NCBI GenBank assembly: GCA_027618475.1
Contig: JAQCEJ010000028.1
Coordinates: forward strand, 1 to 57,436
Direction of reading: 5' to 3'
DNA: 57,436 bases
DNA from: Planctomycetota bacterium
Lineage (GTDB): Bacteria > Planctomycetota > Planctomycetia > Planctomycetales > Planctomycetaceae
Part shown: piece by piece, positions 17,274 through 25,901 of the stretch
Layout of the letters: each line of letters opens with the position of its first letter
Position numbering within the stretch: position 1 is the first letter of the stretch
Position numbers and translations under genes: made by a program
The notes under the pieces: generated by a model
Seen by the model: the letters and a program-made list of their open reading frames with translations, nothing else
The model's database searches: none
Told to the model about the DNA's origin: nothing

Positions 17274-19730
17274 ATGCTGACCCGCTCCATTCCCAGTTTC
17301 CTGATCGCTCTGTTATTTGTTGGCTCCCAATTGGCTCCCGTCGACGCGGCTTCGCCGACTCTATCCATCATTCAACCTCGTGGTGGTCAACGCGGAACCG
17401 AATTAGAAGTCGTCTTCAGCGGAGCCCGCCTGGCAGATGCTCAAGAAATCTACTTCTACGAACCTGGAATGGAAACGCTGAAGATCGAGGCGATCGACGC
17501 CAACCAGATCAAAGTACAACTCAAGATCAATGCCGATTGTCGTTTGGGTGAACACGTTCTCCAGGTTCGCACAGCGACTGGAATTTCGGATTACCGCACG
17601 TTCTACGTCGGAGCACTCCCCTCGGTTGCCGAAGTCGAACCGAATACCGATTTCGAAACTCCTCAAATCATTTCAATGAATTCAACGCTGGTCGGCGTCG
17701 TGACGAGCGAAGATGTCGACTATTTCCAGGTCGAAGCAAAAAAAGGAGATCGTATCAGCGTTGAAGTCGAAGCAATGCGATTAGGCTCAACGTTGTTTGA
17801 TCCTTATGTTGCCATTCTTGATAGCCGTCGTTTTGAACTGGCATCTTCCGACGACTCCCCTCTCGTTTGGCAAGATGCGGTCTGTTCGGTAATCGCACCG
17901 GAAGATGGCCAATATACGATCGAAATGCGGGAGAGCGCATACGCCGGAAGCGGCGGCTGCCAGTACCGACTGCACATCGGCAACTTCCCTCGTCCCACTG
18001 CGGCTTATCCCGCCGGTGGAAAAATGGGTGAGGAACTGGAAGTACGCTTTCTCGGAATGCCGAGCGGTGAACTCGTGCAAAAGTTTCCATTACCAACAAC
18101 GTTTAATGAAGATTTCGGTCTGTTCGCCAGCGACGCGGGGGGGATTGCCCCCTCTGCAAATCCGACCCGGCTCACGGAACATGGAAACGTGCTTGAAGTC
18201 GAGCCAAACGAAACGATAGAGCAGGCGACTCCTGCCGAACTCCCGATGGCATTTAATGGAATTATCCAAGTTCCAGGAGATGTCGACCTCTTCAAGTTTT
18301 CTGCCAAGCAAGGTGTCACCTACGAAATTGAATGTTATGCCCGCAGGGTTCGTTCTCCTCTCGATGCCGTTATGGTTCTGCTGAATGCCCAGGGGCAGGC
18401 CATTGCTTCAAACGATGATTCCCGAGGCCCCGACAGTTATTTCCGCTTCGCCGTTCCGGCAGATGGCGATTACTTCATTCAGGTTTACGATCATCTGAAG
18501 CGTGGCGGAGTCGATTTTGTTTACCGCGTCGAATTCCAGCCGATTCCCGTCAATCTGTCGCTGGGGATTCCTCGAGTCGCCCGATATTCGCAATACCGAC
18601 AAACGATTTTCGTCCCTCGCGGCGGCCGTTTTGCTACGGTCATGACGTGCAGCCGAAATAACTGGGGGGGCGACATGGTTCTTGAAACTCCCGAGTTGCC
18701 TCTGGGTATGACGATGACCGCCGAACCAATGCCGGCCAATCTGACATCGATGCCGGTGCTGTTCGAAGCAGCAGCCGATGCCCCCCTTTCAGGCAAATTG
18801 GTCGACCTGCGTGGTCGTCATGCCGATCCTGCACAAAATATTACAGGGGGATTTACGAATTTTGCTGACTTAATCATTGGCGACGGTCAGCGACTCTATT
18901 GGGGTAAGAAAGTCGACCAACTGGCTGTGGCCGTTGTGGACGAACTCCCCTTCAGTATTGAAATTGTCCAGCCACAGGTGCCGATCGTTCGTAACGGCTC
19001 AATGCAGTTGAAGATCGTCGCCACGCGAAAAGAAGGCTTCACAGCACCGATTACCGTGCAGGTGCCCTTCCTCCCGCCGGGAGTCAGCGGTGCCAGCTCT
19101 GTTCAAATCCCCGAAGGGCAGAACGAAATCACCTATCCGCTCAACGCCAACGGAGGCGCGGAAATTAAATCGTGGAAGATTTTCGCACTCGGCAATGCCA
19201 ATGTCGATGGCGACGGCTGGGTTTCTTCTCAGCTCGCCACTCTTGATGTGGCTGATATGTTTGTCCAATTTGCAATGGAAAGAGCCGCTGTTGAATTAGG
19301 ACAGACGACTGATCTGTTTTGCAAGATTACCGTCACCACCCCCTTTGAAGGCAATGCTAAAGCACAGGTCTTGGGACTGCCTCATATGGTGACTGCACCT
19401 GAAATGGAATTCACCAAGGATACGCAGGAACTTGTGTTCAAAGTCTCCACTAACGCCGAGATGAGTCCTCCGGGAACTCATAAGAATATTTTCTGCCAGG
19501 TCGTGATCACTCAAAACGGCGAACCGATCGTACACTCCGTTGGTGGAACTGAAGTTCGTATCGACAAACCGCTTCCAGCCCCGACAACACCCGAACCGAT
19601 GCCCATGCCGGTTGCACAGGCCGAAGAAACACCAAAACCGCCCGAAGAAAAACGGCTGACTCGACTGGAGAAGTTGCGTCTGGAGGCCAAGGCCCGTGCC
19701 GAAGCTGCCGCTGCGGGGGGCGGAGAATAG
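17274..19730 (+). CDS. Secreted PPC-domain protein
   Basis: The 818-residue product starts with a signal peptide (residues 1-25) after a GGGGGGA ribosome-binding site. It contains an IPT/TIG-like first segment and two bacterial pre-peptidase C-terminal (PPC) domains, at about 121-225 and 308-425. Both begin with the EVEPN motif and contain the DVDYFQVEA or DVDLFKFSA core. Long beta-rich segments follow, then an acidic/proline linker and a short Lys/Arg/Glu/Ala-rich tail. I see no protease catalytic domain, so the name refers to the binding module only. It sits between DUF1501 and DUF1549/DUF1553 genes and probably works with them outside the cytoplasmic membrane, perhaps as a scaffold or adhesin. 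Confidence 0.88.
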   Translation: MLTRSIPSFLIALLFVGSQLAPVDAASPTLSIIQPRGGQRGTELEVVFSGARLADAQEIYFYEPGMETLKIEAIDANQIKVQLKINADCRLGEHVLQVRTATGISDYRTFYVGALPSVAEVEPNTDFETPQIISMNSTLVGVVTSEDVDYFQVEAKKGDRISVEVEAMRLGSTLFDPYVAILDSRRFELASSDDSPLVWQDAVCSVIAPEDGQYTIEMRESAYAGSGGCQYRLHIGNFPRPTAAYPAGGKMGEELEVRFLGMPSGELVQKFPLPTTFNEDFGLFASDAGGIAPSANPTRLTEHGNVLEVEPNETIEQATPAELPMAFNGIIQVPGDVDLFKFSAKQGVTYEIECYARRVRSPLDAVMVLLNAQGQAIASNDDSRGPDSYFRFAVPADGDYFIQVYDHLKRGGVDFVYRVEFQPIPVNLSLGIPRVARYSQYRQTIFVPRGGRFATVMTCSRNNWGGDMVLETPELPLGMTMTAEPMPANLTSMPVLFEAAADAPLSGKLVDLRGRHADPAQNITGGFTNFADLIIGDGQRLYWGKKVDQLAVAVVDELPFSIEIVQPQVPIVRNGSMQLKIVATRKEGFTAPITVQVPFLPPGVSGASSVQIPEGQNEITYPLNANGGAEIKSWKIFALGNANVDGDGWVSSQLATLDVADMFVQFAMERAAVELGQTTDLFCKITVTTPFEGNAKAQVLGLPHMVTAPEMEFTKDTQELVFKVSTNAEMSPPGTHKNIFCQVVITQNGEPIVHSVGGTEVRIDKPLPAPTTPEPMPMPVAQAEETPKPPEEKRLTRLEKLRLEAKARAEAAAAGGGE

Positions 19731-19871
19731 TTCGGTATCAAATGTATCGATCACCGCAGTCACGGTACGATCCGTGGTTGCCAGAATTCTGTGGGACCAC
19801 CGCGTTCCCTCAGATCGAATCACACACCCGCGAAACGAGAACCCTCAGTAAGAACCCTTAGAGGTCCCGCC

Positions 19872-22331
19872 ATGAAAAGTCGTCAACGACTTGTCTTCTG
19901 CATCACCTGGTTGTTTGTACTCGGATGTTTTGTGCCGAACCCAACGAACACCTACGGCCAGGACCAGGCTCCGGCTGCGATCCGTGTGTATCCCGCGGAA
20001 ATCAAACTGAATACCAGCCGTGATCGTCAGTCGTTCATCGTGCAGGCGGTCTTCGCCGATGGTATTACGCAAGATGCTACAGCCCAAGCGACTGTCACGC
20101 TGGCAGACGCCGCCTTGGTGCGTCAAGAAGGGAACATGCTGTACCCGGTCGCCGACGGTGCCACTGAATTGAAAATCGAATTTGGCGGACATACGCAAAC
20201 GATCCCAATTACTGTTGAACAAGCGACGGTCGATCGCCCCATTAGTTTCCGACTTGATGTCATGCCGGTGTTTATGAAATCCGGTTGTAACATGGGAAGC
20301 TGCCACGGTGCCGCGCGCGGAAAAGACGGTTTCCGCCTGTCGCTCTTCGGATTCGATCCTGAAGGGGATCATTTCCGGCTGACACGCGAACAAAGCACGC
20401 GCCGCGTCAATCTGGCTCTGCCTCACGAATGTCTCCTCGTCGAAAAGTCATCTGGAAAAGTTCCGCACACGGGTGGAAAACGCTTTGAAGAAGGAAGCGA
20501 ATACTACAACACATTAATTCGCTGGTTGGAAGCGGGTGCCCCCAACGATCAGGGTGAAGTTCCCAAAGTGGTTAAAGTCGAACTCTATCCTGAAAACGGT
20601 GTGCTTGATGGCGAAGGAAGCGAACAACGTCTGTCCGTCCGTGCGACGTATTCCGACGGTACCGACCGCGACGTCACATCGCTCGCCTACTTCATGACAA
20701 ACAACGACAATTCGGCCGGGGTTACACAAGAAGGAGTCGTCACTGCTGCCAATCGAGGCGAAGCCTTCATTATGGCCCGCTTCGAAACGCATACGGTGGG
20801 TCGACAATTCATCGTGCTTCCCAAAGGTCTGCAATTTCAGTTTCCCGAAACGCCCGAAAATAATTACATCGACACACTGGTTAATGCCAAGTTACGAAAA
20901 TTGCGAATCTCCCCCTCGGAACTTTGCACTGATGAGGCCTTTTTGCGTCGCGTATATCTCGACATCATCGGTGTCCTCCCTGAGGTGGAAGAGTTCGACC
21001 GCTTCATAGCGAGTACCGATCCGAACAAACGCGAACTGCTGGTCGACGAACTCCTCGAACGCAAAGAATTCGTCGAAATCTGGGTGATGAAATGGGCCGA
21101 ACTTCTACAGATTCGCGAAGTTCCCAACCGAGTCAGTTACAAATCTGCAATTCGCTATTACAACTGGCTGCAGGACAAGATCGCCAACAACGTACCGCTC
21201 GATAAGATGGTTCAAGAGCTTCTCGCTTCAAACGGCGGAACGTTTGCGAACGCAGCGACAAATTACTATCAAAACGAAACCGATACACTGAAGACCGCAG
21301 AAAATGTCGCTCAGGTCTTCATGGGAATGCGAATCCAATGCGCTCAGTGTCATAACCATCCGTTCGATCAATGGACCATGGATGATTACTACAGTTTCTC
21401 CGCTTTCTTTTCGCAGATCGGTCGTAAGGGAGGTGAAGATCCTCGCGAACTCATTATTTTCAACAGCGGTGGAGGTGAAGTGACGCACCCCGTTGGCGGC
21501 CGCGTCATGCCCCCGAAGTTTCTCGGTGGTGCCGTACCCGATGTCGCGGGAAAAGACCGTCGTGAAGTGCTTGTGAAATGGCTGGCATCGGCCGAAAACC
21601 CGTACTTTGCAAAGAACCTAGCCAATATCGTCTGGGCACACTTCTTCGGTCGTGGCATTATCGAACCAGTCGATGACGTTCGCGTCAGCAATCCTGCGGT
21701 CAATCCCGAATTGCTTGAAGCACTAGGAACGAAATTCACCGAATACAATTACGACTTCAAGAAACTTGTCCGCGATATTTGTACGTCGCGTACGTATCAA
21801 CTCTCAACACAAGCCAATGAATCCAATGCCTCGGATCAGGCAAACTTCGCTAAAGCCGAACTACGCCGGTTGCGAGCCGAAGTGTTACTCGATTGCATCA
21901 GTCAGGTCACGCTGACGAAGAATAAATTCCCAGGACTGCCGTTGGGTGCCCGAGCGGTGCAGATCGCCAATGGAAACACATCGACGTACTTCCTCACGAC
22001 ATTCGGACGCGCGACCCGCGAAAGTGTCTGTTCGTGTGAAGTCAAGATGGAGCCAAATCTCTCGCAGGCTCTCCATTTGCTCAACGGGGAAACCATTAAT
22101 CAGAAAATGAAACAGGGAAATCTTATCGGTCTGCGATTGCAGGAAGGTAAATCCTGGCAGGACGTCATGACCGAGATGTATGTTGCCGCCTTCTCGCGTA
22201 AGCCGACCGAGAAGGAAATCGCAGCCATCAACGAAATACTTACGGGAATTGATGCGGCACAACACCCACAGGTTCTCGAAGATATCTTCTGGGCTGTATT
22301 GAATTCTCGCGAATTTGTGTTCAATCACTGA
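19872..22331 (+). CDS. Secreted DUF1549/DUF1553 protein with Big_2 domain
   Basis: The 819-residue product is a close paralog of the gene at 291. It has a signal peptide whose end (LFVLGC) could be a lipoprotein box, a Big_2-like region, the C-x4-C-H motif (C139, C144, H145), then DUF1549 with CxxCH (C490, C493, H494, in a motif ending NHPFDQW). A C-terminal DUF1553 domain includes the RESVCSCE...PNLSQALHLLNG region. I chose the ATG at 19872 because the signal peptide starts there; a frame from 19791 only adds a polar leader. It is the third gene of the DUF1501 set. The conserved Cys/His sites suggest heme or metal binding; the reaction is unknown. Confidence 0.93.
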   Translation: MKSRQRLVFCITWLFVLGCFVPNPTNTYGQDQAPAAIRVYPAEIKLNTSRDRQSFIVQAVFADGITQDATAQATVTLADAALVRQEGNMLYPVADGATELKIEFGGHTQTIPITVEQATVDRPISFRLDVMPVFMKSGCNMGSCHGAARGKDGFRLSLFGFDPEGDHFRLTREQSTRRVNLALPHECLLVEKSSGKVPHTGGKRFEEGSEYYNTLIRWLEAGAPNDQGEVPKVVKVELYPENGVLDGEGSEQRLSVRATYSDGTDRDVTSLAYFMTNNDNSAGVTQEGVVTAANRGEAFIMARFETHTVGRQFIVLPKGLQFQFPETPENNYIDTLVNAKLRKLRISPSELCTDEAFLRRVYLDIIGVLPEVEEFDRFIASTDPNKRELLVDELLERKEFVEIWVMKWAELLQIREVPNRVSYKSAIRYYNWLQDKIANNVPLDKMVQELLASNGGTFANAATNYYQNETDTLKTAENVAQVFMGMRIQCAQCHNHPFDQWTMDDYYSFSAFFSQIGRKGGEDPRELIIFNSGGGEVTHPVGGRVMPPKFLGGAVPDVAGKDRREVLVKWLASAENPYFAKNLANIVWAHFFGRGIIEPVDDVRVSNPAVNPELLEALGTKFTEYNYDFKKLVRDICTSRTYQLSTQANESNASDQANFAKAELRRLRAEVLLDCISQVTLTKNKFPGLPLGARAVQIANGNTSTYFLTTFGRATRESVCSCEVKMEPNLSQALHLLNGETINQKMKQGNLIGLRLQEGKSWQDVMTEMYVAAFSRKPTEKEIAAINEILTGIDAAQHPQVLEDIFWAVLNSREFVFNH

Positions 22332-22424
22332 TATAGCAATCGAGTTCGGTACCAGTTCTGTATGAAAAGAAATTTACGTTCAGGCCTTGGTGTTTCGCCT
22401 GTGTTGTGTCTCAAGGAACATTCC

Positions 22425-24527
22425 ATGATACTTTCTATTCGTTCGATTTGCCGCCGTCTGCTGTGTGGAACGGCGTTGCTCGCTTTCTGTTCCACCTCAG
22501 CATTCGCGGAAGATAAGGCCGACGAAAAGGTCACCTACGACGACCACATCAAGCCGATTTTCCGTGAGAAGTGCGGTTCTTGTCACAATACCGACAAGAA
22601 AACGGCCGGTCTCGACCTGATGAGCTATACCGCCACGATGCAGGGTGGCGGCTCGGGAGTCGTCATCGAAGCGGGTGATGCCAGTGCCAGCTATCTGTAC
22701 GATGTCGTCGCACACATTTCCGAACCATACATGCCACCCAACTCTGAAAAACTTCCGAACGAAACGCTGGCAATCATCGCCAAGTGGATCGACGGAGGAG
22801 CGTTGGAAAATTCCGGATCAAAACCGATCGCGAGAAAAAAACCTAAAGTCAGTTTATCGCTGACCGGCGCTCCCACGGGGCGTCCCGAAGGTGATCCGCC
22901 GATGCCCGGTCCGATGTTGCTCGAACCGGTCATCACCACCACACAACGTGGTGCTATCACCGCCTTGGCAACCAGCCCTTGGGCTCCCCTGGCTGCCGTC
23001 GCCGGGCAAAAGCAGGTTCTCCTCTACAATACAAATACGCTTGAGTTGATCGGCGTCCTCCCCTTCCCGGAAGGAACGCCGCATGTCCTGAAATTCAGCC
23101 GAAACGGATCGCTGTTGCTCGTCGCCGGAGGCCGCGGTGCCTATCAAGGACTTGTAGTGCTCTTCGACATTAAAACGGGAGAACGAGTCACCGAAATCGG
23201 TGACGAACTCGATACTGTGCTCGCCGCCGACATCAGCGCCGATCAGACCCTGGTTGCACTGGGGGGAACCTCAAAAATCGTCAAGGTCTACAAGATCGAA
23301 GACGGTCAACTCCTTTACGAAATCAAAAAACACACCGAATGGATCTACGCCGTAGCCTTCAGCCCCGATAACGTCCTGTTGGCGACCGCCGACCGAAATG
23401 GGGGACTCATTATCTGGGAGGGAATCAACGGCCGCGAGTTCCTTGTTCTGGGAGGGCATGGGGCCGCGATCAATGGCTTGTCCTGGCGGATTGATTCCAA
23501 CCTGCTTGCCTCATGCAGCGAAGACGCATCCATTCGACTGTGGGAGATGGAAAACGGCACTATGGTCAAGAATTGGGGAGCGCATAGCGGTGGCTGCTCG
23601 TCGGTTGAGTTTGCACTCGACGGCCGCATTGCTTCGTGTGGACGCGATCGACTCACTCAACTCTGGAACCAAGATGGTGCACAAATCAAGGCATACGAGG
23701 CCTTCAACGACTTGGCATTACAGGTCACGTTCTGCGACGAGACCAATCGTATTATTGCCGGCGATTGGACCGGTACGATCCGCGTCTGGGACGCTGCTGA
23801 AGGAACTCTGGTAGGAGAACTGAGCCCTAATCCGCCCCCCCTCGCCGACCGAATTACTGCCTCGACCCAAGCGCTGGAGTCGAGTAAGACCGAACATGCG
23901 AAACTTGTCGCTGCAGCTGAGGCGGCTCAGACGGCGGCTACAAAAGTTCAAACAGAACTCGATACAGCGAATAAAGCCGTGACCGATAATCAGACGCTGC
24001 TGGATACGGCAAAGACTAAAGTTGGTGAACAGCAGAAAGTCGTCGAAACCGCAACTGCGGCCAAAGCGGAGTCTGACAAGGCCGTTGCAGAAGGAGAGGC
24101 CGAACTCGTTACCTTAAACGAGGTTCTTACGAAGGCTAAAGAAGAAGCCGCGAAGGATCCCAACAACGCCGATTTGGCTAAGGCCGCGGAGGAAGCACAA
24201 AACCAAGTTAACGCTAAAGCTGCTGCGATCGTCGAAGCCAAAAAAGTGGTTGAGACGAAGGCGACAGAACTGAAAGCGGCTCAAGATCAGCTTGCCGTGC
24301 ATCAGAAAGAAGTCGAAACCTATACTGCAAACGTGGACACGGCACAGAAACAGGTCGCCACATTGACGGAAAGCCTGAAACCAGCGATTGAAGCCGCTGC
24401 CGCAGCCAAAACCGCTGCCGATGCAGCCGCCGGAGTCGTTACAGCTGCCGAAGCCAAACTGAAGCACTGGCAGGATGCGTTGGCGTTTGCCCAACAAGTC
24501 AATCAGCAGGCGAGTGCAGCAGAATAG
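22425..24527 (+). CDS. PSCyt1 heme domain / WD40 repeat / coiled-coil exported protein
   Basis: The 700-residue product has a signal peptide and a planctomycete cytochrome (PSCyt1) domain with CxxCH at C50, C53, H54. A WD40 beta-propeller follows (about 185-450, recognisable blades such as IRLWEMENG, TQLWNQDG, IRVWDAAEG). Last is a long Ala/Lys/Glu-rich coiled coil to the C-terminus. AAGGAA precedes the chosen ATG at 22425; a frame from 22362 adds residues before the signal peptide. It is the last gene of the 15841-24527 set and is followed by a hairpin. A heme-bearing propeller on a coiled-coil stalk suggests a surface electron-transfer or scaffold role, but this is inference. Confidence 0.9.
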   Translation: MILSIRSICRRLLCGTALLAFCSTSAFAEDKADEKVTYDDHIKPIFREKCGSCHNTDKKTAGLDLMSYTATMQGGGSGVVIEAGDASASYLYDVVAHISEPYMPPNSEKLPNETLAIIAKWIDGGALENSGSKPIARKKPKVSLSLTGAPTGRPEGDPPMPGPMLLEPVITTTQRGAITALATSPWAPLAAVAGQKQVLLYNTNTLELIGVLPFPEGTPHVLKFSRNGSLLLVAGGRGAYQGLVVLFDIKTGERVTEIGDELDTVLAADISADQTLVALGGTSKIVKVYKIEDGQLLYEIKKHTEWIYAVAFSPDNVLLATADRNGGLIIWEGINGREFLVLGGHGAAINGLSWRIDSNLLASCSEDASIRLWEMENGTMVKNWGAHSGGCSSVEFALDGRIASCGRDRLTQLWNQDGAQIKAYEAFNDLALQVTFCDETNRIIAGDWTGTIRVWDAAEGTLVGELSPNPPPLADRITASTQALESSKTEHAKLVAAAEAAQTAATKVQTELDTANKAVTDNQTLLDTAKTKVGEQQKVVETATAAKAESDKAVAEGEAELVTLNEVLTKAKEEAAKDPNNADLAKAAEEAQNQVNAKAAAIVEAKKVVETKATELKAAQDQLAVHQKEVETYTANVDTAQKQVATLTESLKPAIEAAAAAKTAADAAAGVVTAAEAKLKHWQDALAFAQQVNQQASAAE

Positions 24528-24546
24528 AAATTCGATGACGAATCAA

Positions 24547-24589
24547 GAGCCGGTATCATCTCCGCTGACGGTGGATGTGATGCTGGCTC
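24547..24589. terminator. Long hairpin between convergent genes, possible bidirectional terminator
   Basis: GAGCCGGTATCA pairs with TGATGCTGGCTC through 12 bp, including G-U pairs, and a smaller inner stem can form in the loop. It lies between the stop codons of the WD40 gene and the convergent MFS gene. There is no T tract, so termination would be inefficient or assisted. Confidence 0.45.
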
Positions 24590-24599
24590 CTTGCATGCG

Positions 24600-25901
24600 C
24601 TAATCGTTCATTGTCGAACGCTGAACTCTCGCTCCTTGATTTTCCCATCCCAACAGCACGACCAGAAATGCCATTAATGGCAATATGCCTACCACAGTGA
24701 GAATAGAAGGTCGTATCCCAGGATCGGCATCGACCATGGCCCCTACGACAGGATGCACGATCGAGATGATCATCCAGGCCGAAAAACCAAGCGTGCCCCC
24801 GACTTTCCCCTGGTTTTTCGCCGAGATTTCCTGGTTGAGCGAATAGTATAGAGGGAACAACCCGAGCGAACCAAATCCGGCGATCCAGAACATGCTGATC
24901 AGCAGCCAACCTTTGGCAAGAAACGCCGCTGGAATCACTCCCCCTGCCAGCAGAGCGAAGCCGAAGAAAATTGCAAGTCGTGCTCGATGCACATTCCAAC
25001 CCGCACGCGACAAGAAATATGTCAAACCTCCGCATGCGATACTGCCTGCAAACGTGCTGACGTAATACATGGCAGAGATATACTGTACGTCGTCGAGACC
25101 GTAACCATGTTCTTTGCCAAGTATCAGCGGCAACCAGACACGCAGGTAATGCCAGTGAATGTTGATGCAATTGACAAAGAGAAACAAAATCCAATAACGG
25201 CGAGTTGTGAACACCTGCCACAACGGAATTTCGATCAGCTTGATTTCATGATCGACCGACGTCGCTTCCGCTGTCGCGTATACTTCGCGCTGCATGTCGG
25301 CATAGGTCGTCGAATTCCACCACCAGAGAGCCCACGGAACGCCGAGTACACCAACAACAAGAAACAAACCATACCAGTGTGATGGAGACACACGATCCCA
25401 TGCAACAATGGCCAAGGGAATCACGATTGCACCAATTGATGCACCGCTCTGCAAAAGACTGTTTCCCCAGGTTCGCTGTGCCGGTCGAAACACGCGCTGG
25501 GTTGTCCGCAATGCACAGGGCCAATGACCCGCTTCAAACATTCCCAAAATAAACCGGCTTATCGCCAATACGGTCACATGTCCGACAAACGCAGGCATCG
25601 TCCCGGCAATCGACCACACGACGACGACCAGCGGATACAAGATGCGAACGCTGACTTTGTCGGCGAGCACACCGAACAACAATCCACCACACGCGAAGCC
25701 AATACCAAACCAGCTTTCGAGTTGCCCATACTCCTGCTCACTGAGACTGAAGGTCTTCTGCAGCCGCTCTGCGTTTTGGGTGAATGCCGCACGATTGGCG
25801 TAATTGAGCACGAGTGCCGCCATCAGAATCACCCCCATCCACTGCGCCCAGGCTTCGCTGCGGACAGGGGAAGACGATTCCGTTTCCGAATTGATATTCA
25901 T
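24600..25901 (-). CDS. MFS transporter (ACS-like)
   Basis: The 433-residue product is a 12-helix major facilitator with an early loop of the MFS type (GVLADKVSVR) and overall similarity to the anion:cation symporter (ACS) group. Its ATG at 25901 overlaps the stop of the upstream formate dehydrogenase alpha gene as ATGA, so translation is probably coupled and expression shared. A frame from 25943 would overlap more and is less likely. The context suggests it carries formate, a precursor such as oxalate, or another small organic acid; the family alone cannot tell. Confidence 0.88.
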   Translation of the reverse strand: MNINSETESSSPVRSEAWAQWMGVILMAALVLNYANRAAFTQNAERLQKTFSLSEQEYGQLESWFGIGFACGGLLFGVLADKVSVRILYPLVVVVWSIAGTMPAFVGHVTVLAISRFILGMFEAGHWPCALRTTQRVFRPAQRTWGNSLLQSGASIGAIVIPLAIVAWDRVSPSHWYGLFLVVGVLGVPWALWWWNSTTYADMQREVYATAEATSVDHEIKLIEIPLWQVFTTRRYWILFLFVNCINIHWHYLRVWLPLILGKEHGYGLDDVQYISAMYYVSTFAGSIACGGLTYFLSRAGWNVHRARLAIFFGFALLAGGVIPAAFLAKGWLLISMFWIAGFGSLGLFPLYYSLNQEISAKNQGKVGGTLGFSAWMIISIVHPVVGAMVDADPGIRPSILTVVGILPLMAFLVVLLGWENQGARVQRSTMND

